A DNA stretch of 12,344 nucleotides, taken from an uncultured Hyphomicrobiales bacterium. Its GTDB lineage: Bacteria > Pseudomonadota > Alphaproteobacteria > Rhizobiales > Beijerinckiaceae. The stretch spans positions 1 to 12,344 of the forward strand of contig CAIZGQ010000896.1 in NCBI GenBank assembly GCA_903932565.1, in the 5' to 3' direction. This document shows, in pieces, positions 6,385-12,344 of this stretch. The first letter of the stretch is position 1; each line of letters starts with the position of its first letter. The position numbers and the translations under genes were made by a program. The notes beneath the pieces were generated by a model that was not told the origin of the DNA, searched no databases, and saw only the letters and a list, made by a program, of their open reading frames with translations.

Positions 6385-7377
6385 ATGAACAAAGTGTCTT
6401 CAAAAGCCCGGTTTGTCGGAGCGATGGTCGCGTTCGGCCTGAGCCTCTTTCCAGTTGTCGGACGTGCTGAGCCAACGGCTCTGCCATCGGAGGTCACGCT
6501 CACGGTGGGCTACCAGAAAGTCGGCCATCTTGCGCCGATCACCATGATCGCTGAGCCGCTTAAAAAGCTCGGCATCAACATCAACCTCGTGGAATTTGCC
6601 CGCTATGCCGACACGAGAACAGCGCTGCTGGCCGGCTCGCTCGATGTTGCGACGGTCGGCCCGGCGGATCTGGCAATCGCGCTCTCCAACGGCTCTGATG
6701 CGATCGTCGGGCTCATGGGCGTGGGCTCGTCGCCGAAATATGTCATCGCGCGCGATGGCCTGAAGATTGACAGCTGGTCGGACCTTGCGGGCAAAACAGT
6801 CGCCATTGCACCCGGGTCCGCCGTCTGGTTCCAGCTCGCCGCGACGCTGGTCGAAAAGGGCGTGCGCTACGACAGCTTCAAGGCCGTCAACATTCAGGGC
6901 GGCGGAGCCAACTTCGATCAGGCCCTGAAGTCGAAGGAAGTCGACGCGATCGTGACCTGGGAGCCGTTTGAATCGATCCCTGTGATCGAGGGCTATGGCT
7001 ACTTTGCCAAGAACCTGGAGTACAGCCAGTCCAAGGCCGTTGGCGCGGAGCTCGGCATGATGGTGACCACGCGGCAGGCGGTTCAGGCCAAGCGTGATGC
7101 GGTCGTGCGCTTCGTCTGGGCCTATCTCGAAGCTGAAAAGGCACTCGCTGCCGACAAGACTGCTTTTGGGAACGCCTATGCCAAGCTGACCGGCCTCGAC
7201 CCCAAGGTTGCCGCTGAAGCCGCAAAGCCGATCACACTGGGTTCAGTTGTGACGCCGGATCAGATCCAGCGCCAGGCCAAGGCGTTTGCGGACCTTGGCG
7301 TCATTCAGAAAGATGTATCGGGCGAGATCGCCAAGAACTGGGACGACAGCATCGTGTCCGACGCCAAGCGTCTCTGA
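6385..7377 (+). CDS. ABC transporter substrate-binding protein (SsuA/TauA/NMT1-like)
   Basis: A 330-residue periplasmic solute-binding protein. Residues 1-28 form a Sec signal peptide (basic start, hydrophobic core VGAMVAFGLSLFPVV, likely cleavage after GRA). The mature protein starts with a beta strand (VTLTVGYQKVGHLAPITMIAEPL) and shows the NMT1/SsuA-type hallmarks ALLAGSLDVATVGPAD, LAGKTVAIAPGSA and EVDAIVTWEPF. It would capture a small organic substrate and deliver it to the permease encoded next. This family covers sulfonates, nitrate, taurine, pyrimidine precursors and aromatic acids, so the ligand cannot be named. An AGGGGA Shine-Dalgarno supports the start. It is first in the plus-strand operon, followed by an 81-nt gap with a GC hairpin and then the permease. 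Given the adjacent amidase and CE4 genes, a cyclic or linear amide is a reasonable guess. Confidence 0.92.
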   Translation: MNKVSSKARFVGAMVAFGLSLFPVVGRAEPTALPSEVTLTVGYQKVGHLAPITMIAEPLKKLGININLVEFARYADTRTALLAGSLDVATVGPADLAIALSNGSDAIVGLMGVGSSPKYVIARDGLKIDSWSDLAGKTVAIAPGSAVWFQLAATLVEKGVRYDSFKAVNIQGGGANFDQALKSKEVDAIVTWEPFESIPVIEGYGYFAKNLEYSQSKAVGAELGMMVTTRQAVQAKRDAVVRFVWAYLEAEKALAADKTAFGNAYAKLTGLDPKVAAEAAKPITLGSVVTPDQIQRQAKAFADLGVIQKDVSGEIAKNWDDSIVSDAKRL

Positions 7378-7396
7378 TCTCAGACCGCATCCATCG

Positions 7397-7428
7397 CCGG
7401 CCCGACCGCCCAAAGCGGCTCGGGCCGG
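7397..7428 (+). promoter_or_regulatory. GC-rich intercistronic stem-loop between binding protein and permease genes
   Basis: Perfect 9-bp arms CCGGCCCGA (7397-7405) and TCGGGCCGG (7420-7428) enclose an inner CCGC/GCGG stem with a CCAAA loop and one bulged C, giving a 13-bp stem. No U-tract follows, so it is probably not a simple terminator. Hairpins at this place in binding-protein operons are known to protect the upstream message from 3' exonucleases or cause partial termination, giving more binding protein than permease. Confidence 0.75.
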
Positions 7429-7458
7429 ACTCTTGAACAGTAAGGTGCCGCAAAAACC

Positions 7459-8340
7459 ATGGCTCTCACGCGAAGACTTCGCCCCGATGGTGCCACCTCG
7501 TCGGCATTGCCCGGCGTGGACAGCGTTACGCGACTGTTCAGCTCGAACCGTGCCAATAAGATCGTGGCGGCCGCGATTTTGCCGGTTGTTGTGCTTGTCG
7601 TCTGGCAGCTCGCCGGTCCGCACGGATCCCTGTTCGGCGGTGTGTTGCCAACCCCCGACCGTGTCGCGAAGGCCTGGTATACGTGGGTCTTCGGCACCAA
7701 CAGCCTGGGCTTCAATCCCTACAGCGGTGGCTGGCTGGATAGTGTCATTTTCTCCACGACGCGCGTGTTGCAGGGGTTTGCGGTCGCTGTCGTCCTTGGC
7801 ATCCCAACCGGCATCATGATCGGCTGGAGCCGGTTGGCGTCCGAGACCATCGACCCCCTGATCCAACTGTTACGCCCCATCCCGATCACGGCATGGTTGC
7901 CGTTTTCGATCGCGGTCTTCGGGATTTCGAGCTTCGGGGCCATCTTCCTGATTGCGCTTGGTGTTTTCTATCCGGTCGTCATCAACACCACGCAGGGCGC
8001 GCGGCATGTGGAACGCGATCTTGTGCGCGCCGCCGAGATGATGGGTGCCGGTCGGTTTGATATTCTCTGGCGGGTTGTCGTCCCCGCCTCGTTGCCAGCG
8101 ATCTTCACGGGCCTGCGCATTGGCCTTGGCATCGGCTGGACCGCCGTCATCGTGGCCGAGATGATCGCGGTGAAGTCTGGCCTCGGCTACGCGCTTTGGG
8201 ATGCCTATTACGTGGGCCGGATGGATGTCGTCATTGCCGATATGGCAACGATTGGCCTGATGGGACTGCTCAGCGATCAGATCATTCTGGTGTGTGAACG
8301 CTACGCCCTGTCGTGGCGACGCGTGAATGCCAATCGATAG
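7459..8340 (+). CDS. ABC transporter permease (SsuC/TauC-like)
   Basis: A 293-residue inner-membrane permease of the BPD_transp_1 family. After a polar N-terminus of about 33 residues, membrane segments are visible at KIVAAAILPVVVLVVWQLAG, VLQGFAVAVVLGIPTGIMIG, the ITAWLPFSIAVFGISSFGAIFLIALGVFYPVVI region, GLRIGLGIGWTAVIVAEMIA and the C-terminal MATIGLMGLLSDQIILV. The cytoplasmic EAA loop is clear: RAAEMMGAGRFDILWRVVVP with the conserved Gly and LP. As a single permease gene it likely acts as a homodimer with two copies of the ATPase. The ATG at 7459 has only a weak, distant AAGG before it, so the start is the least certain part. Substrate specificity comes from the binding protein and is unknown. 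Confidence 0.93.
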   Translation: MALTRRLRPDGATSSALPGVDSVTRLFSSNRANKIVAAAILPVVVLVVWQLAGPHGSLFGGVLPTPDRVAKAWYTWVFGTNSLGFNPYSGGWLDSVIFSTTRVLQGFAVAVVLGIPTGIMIGWSRLASETIDPLIQLLRPIPITAWLPFSIAVFGISSFGAIFLIALGVFYPVVINTTQGARHVERDLVRAAEMMGAGRFDILWRVVVPASLPAIFTGLRIGLGIGWTAVIVAEMIAVKSGLGYALWDAYYVGRMDVVIADMATIGLMGLLSDQIILVCERYALSWRRVNANR

Positions 8341-8350
8341 GCGAAGCAAA

Positions 8351-9130
8351 ATGGCGAGCATTCAAATCTCGAACCTCAACAAGATTTATCCGGGCCCTAA
8401 GCCGGTCAGGGCGCTGGATCACGTCGATCTTGTTGTTGAGGAAGGCGAGTTCCTCGCACTGTTGGGGCCCTCCGGCTGCGGCAAGTCAACACTTCTCAAT
8501 ATTCTGGCGGGCTTCGAGACATCCACAGAAGGCGTGGTGTTGTTTGAACGCCAGACGATTGACAAGGCGGGACCCGACCGCGGCGTTGTGTTTCAGGAAG
8601 CCGCGCTGTTTCCGTGGCTCACGGTCTTCGACAACATTACCTTCGGGCCGCGCGTGCAGGGCATCAAACGGGCTGTCTACGAACAGGCCGCGCGTGAGAT
8701 GCTGGATCTCGTTGGCCTCAGCGATTTTGCGCAGTCATATCCATCGCAACTGTCGGGTGGCATGCGCCAGCGCGTCGGAATTGCACGCGTGCTGGTGATG
8801 AAACCCCGAGCACTGCTGATGGATGAACCGTTCGGCGCACTCGACGCGCAGACACGGCTCACCATGCAGGAGCTGCTGCTCGATGTGTGGCAGCGCCTGA
8901 AAATCACCGTTGTCTTCGTGACACACGATATCGACGAGGCCATTCTGCTGGCCGACCGCGTCTGCGTGATGTCGGCGCGTCCGGCCCGCATCGCCCAGCA
9001 GATCGCCATTCAACTGCCGCGCCCGCGCAGCATCGACGATCTGACGTCGCCAGGCTTCATTCGCCACAAGGCCGAGATCATGCAGGTCATGCGCGCGGCC
9101 CATTCCCAAAAGCACATCGCGGCCGCGTAG
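8351..9130 (+). CDS. ABC transporter ATP-binding protein (SsuB/TauB-like)
   Basis: A 259-residue cytoplasmic ATPase with every expected motif: Walker A GPSGCGKST at 39-47, Q-loop Gln82 in VVFQEAALFPW, signature LSGGMRQR at 134-141, Walker B ALLMDEP at 154-160, D-loop GALD, and H-loop His192 in VTHDIDEA. The LFPWLTVFDN text after the Q-loop is typical of the nitrate/sulfonate/taurine group. The start is the ATG at 8351, which gives the usual MxxIxIxNLxKxY beginning ten bases after the permease stop. An in-frame ATG at 8327 would overlap the permease end and add eight polar residues; translational coupling through it cannot be excluded. It energises uptake with the two preceding genes. Confidence 0.95.
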   Translation: MASIQISNLNKIYPGPKPVRALDHVDLVVEEGEFLALLGPSGCGKSTLLNILAGFETSTEGVVLFERQTIDKAGPDRGVVFQEAALFPWLTVFDNITFGPRVQGIKRAVYEQAAREMLDLVGLSDFAQSYPSQLSGGMRQRVGIARVLVMKPRALLMDEPFGALDAQTRLTMQELLLDVWQRLKITVVFVTHDIDEAILLADRVCVMSARPARIAQQIAIQLPRPRSIDDLTSPGFIRHKAEIMQVMRAAHSQKHIAAA

Positions 9131-9197
9131 GTTCGAACGTGTTTGCTCCAGCGGCCGTGCGGTGGATGCCCGCGGCGCAAATTCCAGGACACGATTT

Positions 9198-9965
9198 ATG
9201 GAAGACAGCCTCGCAGGCAAGTTGGTTCTGATCACCGGCAGCTCGAAGGGCATCGGCTTTGCGTGTGCCAAGGAATTTCTGGCCCATGGTTGCAGGGTTG
9301 TCCTCACGGGGCGATCCGCAGAAGCGTTGGCCGATGCAAGCAATCGCCTTGGGGCGGGCGCGACTATTGAGACTGCGGCCTGCGACCTGGCCGTCGCGGC
9401 CGATCGCACGGCACTCGCGGCGCGGTTCCCGGATGTCGATATCCTGGTCAATAACGCAGGCAGCATTCCTGGCGGCGACCTCTTCACGCTCGATCTTGAG
9501 CAATGGCAGGCGTCGTGGCAACTCAAGATGTTTGGCTACATTCACCTGACACAACTTTACCTAAGACTGATGAAGGACCGAACCACAGGCGTTATCGTCA
9601 ACATCATTGGTGATTCCGGCCGCGCGCCAAGCTGGAACTATATTTGCGGCAGCACCGCCAATGCAGGGTTGATCGCCTTCACGGAGGCGGTCGGTGCCAA
9701 ATCTGTCGACTGGAATGTGCGCGTCTTCGGCATAAATCCGACACAGACCGCAACGGACCGCCTGATCCGCGTTGCAAAAAGCCGCGCACAAAGCCAATTC
9801 GGCGATGAGGCACGCTGGACGGAATTCGTCTCCGGTACACCCTTCAACCGTCTCTGCGAGGCCGACGAGGTCGCACGCCTTGTCACGGCACTCTCATCCC
9901 CGCAGATCAGCTATCTCTCCGGAACTGTCATCGACTACGACGGCGGCCGAATTCATCGGCGCTAG
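9198..9965 (+). CDS. Short-chain dehydrogenase/reductase-fold protein with altered catalytic motif
   Basis: A 255-residue classical-length SDR. The NAD(P)-binding glycine motif TGSSKGIG is at 13-20 and NNAG at 85-88; Arg39 after the second beta strand suggests NADP(H) preference. The catalytic part is unusual: the tyrosine segment is NYICGSTANAG, so Tyr148 is followed four residues later by Ser152 instead of the normal Lys. The VNIIGDSG stretch lacks the usual NISS layout, although Ser140 is nearby. I recall an SDR subgroup with the same Y-x-x-G-S-x-x-N-A pattern, so this may be a family trait and not a mutation. The start at 9198 has AGGA eight bases upstream; a longer form from 9162 lacks this. 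It lies 67 nt after the ATPase gene and is probably the last gene of the transporter operon. Redox activity is uncertain. Confidence 0.85.
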   Translation: MEDSLAGKLVLITGSSKGIGFACAKEFLAHGCRVVLTGRSAEALADASNRLGAGATIETAACDLAVAADRTALAARFPDVDILVNNAGSIPGGDLFTLDLEQWQASWQLKMFGYIHLTQLYLRLMKDRTTGVIVNIIGDSGRAPSWNYICGSTANAGLIAFTEAVGAKSVDWNVRVFGINPTQTATDRLIRVAKSRAQSQFGDEARWTEFVSGTPFNRLCEADEVARLVTALSSPQISYLSGTVIDYDGGRIHRR

Positions 9966-10189
9966 AGTAGAGCGAACGCAACCATCGTCGTCAGCCCGTG
10001 ATTCAGAATTTGTTCGCCAAAAATCTCACGCCAAAAGGATATTCGTCTTACCTCACGTTGCGTGATTGATGAGCTCGTTAAGCTGTTTGGCCTGCTGCCG
10101 GTTCTGTAGACATGGGGTTAGCTTAACTCCATGCTTACGGGACTGGCAGCAGACCAACCAGATAAAACCACCATCGATAGCTTGGCATT
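9966..10189. other. Non-coding interval with long inverted repeat between convergent genes
   Basis: The SDR gene and the TetR gene converge here, so both transcripts should end in this 224-nt interval. No T-tract terminator is obvious on either strand. Its main content is the long stem-loop at 10083-10161. Codon-like stretches around 10022-10107 end quickly in stop codons and match nothing I recognise. Confidence 0.6.
10083..10161 (+). repeat. Long near-perfect stem-loop (core arms 10092-10120 and 10124-10152)
   Basis: Folding 10092-10120 onto 10124-10152 around a GCU loop gives 29 aligned positions. Twenty-three pair by Watson-Crick rules, five are G-U in the plus-strand RNA and one is an A-C mismatch. 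Perfect blocks include CTGCTGCC/GGCAGCAG at the base and CATGG/CCATG plus GTTA/TAAC near the loop. Beyond one mismatch the stem extends with TTGG (10087-10090)/CCAA (10154-10157) and a few further pairs out to 10083/10161. Because the wobbles would be A-C mismatches on the other strand, the structure is favourable only as a plus-strand transcript. It could be a bidirectional transcript end, a small structured RNA, or the remains of a mobile-element end. Confidence 0.75.
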
Positions 10190-10768
10190 TCAGGGTTTGG
10201 TTTGGCGGCTATTTCCGGCACTGCGGCACGCTTGAAGAACTTCACCGGCCGTGGTCGCGTCACTCGCGCGCGCAATGACAATTGCGCCAATGCGCATTGC
10301 TAGTTCGCGGATCGCGGCATCTCGATTTGGGGCTCCTTCGTTTGGTAAGCCTTTTGCAATCACCGCCAGCGAGCGGTTGAAGCCCGCTCCAAATTCGGCC
10401 TTCAGTTCGTCAGATCCCCGCGCGATTTCGCTTCCAAGGGATGGAACCGGGCATCCGATACCTGGATTGGCGACGTGCCCATCCGACAGGTAGTCGTCGA
10501 AGTATTCCTTTACGGCATCGCCTAGTCCGACTGCCGCCGCGCGGTCTTCCAGCACCTCAATAATCCCGTCGAAGGCGGTCCGAACAGTGGCCGCAACAAG
10601 GGCGTCCTTGTTTTCGAAGTGGCGATAGAAGCCACCATGCGTCAGGCCAGCTTGGGCCATGACGTCGCCGACGCTCGTGTTCTCGACCCCGCGCTCGCGG
10701 AATAACTGCGACGCTTTCGCGACGATCGCATCATGCGTCTCCACTTTGGCTTCACGAGAGCGCCGCAT
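10190..10768 (-). CDS. TetR/AcrR-family transcriptional repressor
   Basis: A 192-residue TetR-family protein. The N-terminal HTH domain spans roughly residues 8-58: THDAIVAKASQLFRERGVENTSV, then DVMAQAGLTHGGFYRHFENKDALV, the hallmark recognition-helix region. The C-terminal ligand/dimer domain contains the NPGIGCPVPSLGSEIARG stretch seen in one common TetR subgroup. The start is the ATG at 10768-10766, seven bases after a strong GGAGG; a GTG at 10810 would read through that Shine-Dalgarno. It is divergent from the small ORF and NmrA-like gene, and two 20-bp operators lie in the 123-nt gap, so it very likely represses itself and the divergent genes until a small ligand binds. The ligand is unknown; a reactive electrophile or aromatic is plausible because NmrA-type oxidoreductases often accompany such regulators. 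Confidence 0.93.
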   Translation of the reverse strand: MRRSREAKVETHDAIVAKASQLFRERGVENTSVGDVMAQAGLTHGGFYRHFENKDALVAATVRTAFDGIIEVLEDRAAAVGLGDAVKEYFDDYLSDGHVANPGIGCPVPSLGSEIARGSDELKAEFGAGFNRSLAVIAKGLPNEGAPNRDAAIRELAMRIGAIVIARASDATTAGEVLQACRSAGNSRQTKP

Positions 10769-10774
10769 CGACTC

Positions 10775-10812
10775 GCCTCCAGAAAATGACTTGCCTCCAG
10801 CAAATCTCACTT
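10775..10812 (-). repeat. Tandem imperfect duplication carrying the TetR Shine-Dalgarno
   Basis: Two abutting copies read GCCTCCAG-A-AAAT...CTT (10775-10792) and GCCTCCAG-C-AAAT...CTT (10793-10812) on the plus strand. Each copy contains CCTCC, which is GGAGG in the tetR message. The copy nearest the gene is seven bases from the ATG and is the working ribosome-binding site; the second has no usable start at the right distance. Confidence 0.6.
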
Positions 10813-10819
10813 GTCATCT

Positions 10820-10839
10820 TAGATGATATATGTCATCTA
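10820..10839. promoter_or_regulatory. TetR operator 1 (TAGATGA-N6-TCATCTA)
   Basis: A 20-bp dyad with perfect 7-bp arms (10820-10826 and 10833-10839) and centre TATATG. A third half-site TCATCT at 10814-10819 sits just left of it, forming a second overlapping palindrome TCATCT-T-AGATGA. On the minus strand a possible promoter for tetR, TTGCTT (10844-10839), 17 bp, TAAGAT (10821-10816), would be covered by a bound repressor. Confidence 0.82.
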
Positions 10840-10845
10840 AGCAAA

Positions 10846-10865
10846 TAGATGACGAGCGTCATCTA
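10846..10865. promoter_or_regulatory. TetR operator 2 (TAGATGACG-AG-CGTCATCTA)
   Basis: A second 20-bp dyad with perfect 9-bp arms. The outer seven bases on each side and the overall length are identical to operator 1, and the two centres are 26 bp apart, about two and a half helical turns. It lies 26 bp upstream of the small ORF start and is well placed to block its transcription. Confidence 0.85.
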
Positions 10866-10891
10866 AATTTGCTGCAAACAGGGGCAACCCC

Positions 10892-11113
10892 ATGGCTGCT
10901 GGACCCGACCGTTTACAGGCTCCGCACATGGGCCGCCTTCTCGCATGGCTCCGAACTGTCGATGCCGCGTTGGACGTGACGTCCGACGATAGCCTGGAGG
11001 CGCGCGTCTACGCCTTGGAGCTTCGGCTCAGGCGGCTTGAAGATTTGCAGACATCTGAAAAGGCCGGTTCCGACCCCACGGGCGGAGACCCGATCAAATC
11101 AATCGGTGAATGA
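10892..11113 (+). CDS. Small protein of unknown function (73 residues)
   Basis: An open frame of 73 residues located between the TetR operators and the NmrA-like gene, which starts 24 nt after its stop, suggesting a two-gene transcript. I do not recognise a family. Visible features are a leucine- and arginine-rich amphipathic stretch (ARVYALELRLRRLEDL) with possible short coiled-coil character and a polar Gly/Pro/Ser-rich tail. There is no signal peptide or membrane segment. Third codon positions are roughly 64 percent G or C, like the neighbours, which supports real coding. The ATG sits directly after GGGG-CAA-CCCC (10881-10891), so the best Shine-Dalgarno purines can pair with the bases next to the start. 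An alternative ATG at 10928 would drop 12 residues. It may be a regulatory or partner peptide for the TetR/NmrA cassette, or a spurious frame; I favour real. Confidence 0.55.
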   Translation: MAAGPDRLQAPHMGRLLAWLRTVDAALDVTSDDSLEARVYALELRLRRLEDLQTSEKAGSDPTGGDPIKSIGE

Positions 11114-11137
11114 CCAACACCCTTAGGGAGAACGCTC

Positions 11138-12247
11138 ATGCATAAGCCAAAGATCCTCGTGACCGGGGCGACCGGCGGCACCGGATTGCCCGTCGTGTCG
11201 GAATTGCTCGCCAGGGAGTTTCCGGTCCGCGCCATGGTCCACAAACTGGACGCCCGGAGTGCCGCTCTTGAAAAGCGCGGCGTCGAGATCGTCGTGGCCG
11301 ATATGTACGATCCCGACCAGTTGTATGACGCCTTGTGCGGCACGAAGCGGGCCTATTTCCTGCCGCTGATCGAGCCGTACATGATTCAGAGCGCAGCTGC
11401 CTTTGCGGTGGCAGCGCGCGAGGCCAAGATCGAACATGTCGTGCAGATGAGCCAGTGGACTTCGCACCGGGCGCATCCAACCGCGATGACGCAACAGACA
11501 TGGTTGGTTGATAAGCTCTTTGCCGCCATTCCCGGTGTCGCCCACACGATCTTCAATCCCAGCATGTTTGCCTATAACTTCCTGAGAACGATCGATTTTG
11601 CCGCGCTGCTCGGTATTTACCCGATCATCTCCGGCGATGGCAAAGCTGCCCCGGTTTCCAACGAAGACATGGGGCGGACGGCCGCCGTACTGCTCGCCGA
11701 AGGGCCGGATCGCCACGCTGGCAGAAGTTATCGTCCGACCGGGCCGGTGCTGATGACCGCGCGCGAGATGGCGGCCATTGTCGCCAGGGCCGTCGGCCAC
11801 CCGGTGTTGGCTATCAACATGCCGATCTGGATGCTGGGTAAGGTCGCGCAGCAGCAAGGCATACCTGCCTACCAAATTGCCTGCCTCCGCCATTACATGG
11901 AAGACATGAAAGCAGGCACCTTCGCCTTTGAAGGCGGGGTGACCGATGTCGTGCAGGCGTTGACCGGCTCGCCCGCCGAAAGCTTTGAGACGACCGCGAG
12001 GCGCTACGCGGCGCTGCCATTCGCTCGCCAGACTTTGGGCAACCGGCTCAAGGCCTTCATCAACTTCAACCTGACGCCGTTCTATCCGGGCACAAATTTC
12101 GACACATTCGAACGTCGAATGGGTCTGCCCAAGCCCGCCAGGGCAAGCCTCTCAATCGAGGACAAACAGTGGCGCGCCGTTCACTCGGCGCAAATGGCAG
12201 AGCGTTCTAACCCAACGCTGTTCGCGGCGGGAATTGCGGCTGAATAA
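11138..12247 (+). CDS. NmrA-like atypical SDR / NAD(P)-binding protein
   Basis: A 369-residue protein of the NmrA/YwnB-like atypical short-chain dehydrogenase family. The N-terminus has the NAD(P)-binding motif GATGGTG at 10-16 (GxxGxxG), followed by a second strand ending VRAMVHKLDARSAALEKRGVEIVVADMYDPDQL, then HVVQMSQWTSH and FNPSMFAYNFL. Lack of the YxxxK motif is normal for this family, which includes redox sensors, NADPH-binding regulators and NAD(P)H:quinone oxidoreductases. About 300 residues cover the usual fold; the last 70 (from around FARQTLGNRLKAFINFNLTPFYPG) are an extra tail that occurs in some members. The start at 11138 is preceded by AGGGAG. It is downstream of the small ORF and under the TetR operators, so probably induced by the TetR ligand. 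The physiological reaction is unknown. Confidence 0.88.
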   Translation: MHKPKILVTGATGGTGLPVVSELLAREFPVRAMVHKLDARSAALEKRGVEIVVADMYDPDQLYDALCGTKRAYFLPLIEPYMIQSAAAFAVAAREAKIEHVVQMSQWTSHRAHPTAMTQQTWLVDKLFAAIPGVAHTIFNPSMFAYNFLRTIDFAALLGIYPIISGDGKAAPVSNEDMGRTAAVLLAEGPDRHAGRSYRPTGPVLMTAREMAAIVARAVGHPVLAINMPIWMLGKVAQQQGIPAYQIACLRHYMEDMKAGTFAFEGGVTDVVQALTGSPAESFETTARRYAALPFARQTLGNRLKAFINFNLTPFYPGTNFDTFERRMGLPKPARASLSIEDKQWRAVHSAQMAERSNPTLFAAGIAAE

Positions 12248-12307
12248 TCGTCATTGATGAGCGTCCGTTGCCTCAGCCGTCAGAACTTTAATCGGAGCTA
12301 TTGCATC

Positions 12308-12344
12308 ATGAACAAGCTCAATAATCGGATCCCGCCGCCAGTCC
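12308..12344 (+). CDS. Start of a further gene, cut by the window end
   Basis: An ATG at 12308, preceded by GGAG at 12295-12298, begins MNKLNNRIPPPV and runs open to the window edge. The spacing of 60 nt from the NmrA-like stop and the same orientation suggest it belongs to the same transcript. The NRIPPPV start resembles isoprenylcysteine carboxyl methyltransferase-like membrane methyltransferases, but twelve residues are too few to be sure. Confidence 0.5.
   Translation, partial: MNKLNNRIPPPV

Noticed and set aside
5942..6388. A 148-codon plus-strand frame overlapping the LysR 3' end
   Set aside because: It overlaps LysR out of frame, has Arg/Pro-rich shadow composition and has no ribosome-binding site.
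10022..10109. Short open stretches (one reading IDELVKLFGLLPVL) ahead of and into the long stem-loop
   Set aside because: They end within a few dozen codons, have no start or ribosome-binding site, and match no family I recognise; chance or very old remnant.
10083..10161. The long stem-loop as a simple rho-independent terminator
   Set aside because: No run of T follows the stem on either strand, and the stem is much longer than usual; kept instead as a separate structural finding.
1..12344. CRISPR array, tRNA, rRNA, phage or defence genes
   Set aside because: No regular repeat-spacer pattern, cloverleaf or related coding motif was found anywhere in the window.

Overview
The window is GC-rich and its coding style (dense genes with 1-2 nt overlaps or gaps, GC-rich third codon positions) and protein families suggest an alphaproteobacterium, probably in the Hyphomicrobiales (Rhizobium/Bosea/Bradyrhizobium-like). 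This assignment is an inference from general resemblance; there is no rRNA or other taxonomic marker.

Layout. (1) 1-1178 is a decayed edge: the C-terminal fragment of a PHBH-fold FAD monooxygenase (minus strand) abuts a dead IS3-family element. Both transposase frames carry nonsense codons, yet the A-AAA-AAG frameshift site is still present. (2) 1179-4781 is a tight four-gene minus-strand operon, read in the order CE4/allantoinase-like hydrolase, GatC/AtzG-like small subunit, amidase-signature hydrolase, AbrB-type membrane protein. Junctions are 1-2 nt, so the genes are probably translationally coupled. (3) Divergent to it is a LysR-type regulator (5029-6132) with an unusual basic C-terminal tail. 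(4) 6385-9965 is a plus-strand SsuABC/TauABC-type ABC importer (binding protein, permease, ATPase) followed by an SDR-fold protein lacking the standard catalytic Lys. (5) 9966-10189 is non-coding and contains a long, almost perfect stem-loop. (6) 10190-12247 is a TetR repressor gene, two perfect 20-bp operators of identical geometry, a divergent small unknown ORF and an NmrA-like NAD(P)-binding protein. A further gene begins at the right edge.

Interpretation. The hydrolase operon, LysR regulator and ABC importer look like one catabolic unit. The importer would bring in a small nitrogen-containing organic compound, the CE4-like enzyme would open a cyclic amide or imide ring, and the amidase plus its small partner would hydrolyse the linear half-amide and release ammonia. 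Cyclic-imide or ureide-type substrates fit the enzyme families, but the substrate is not visible from sequence. The TetR/NmrA unit at the right looks like a separate self-regulated cassette. The most original structural signals are the paired TetR operators, the 10083-10161 hairpin whose non-Watson-Crick positions are nearly all G-U in only one strand sense, and the GC hairpin between binding-protein and permease genes.
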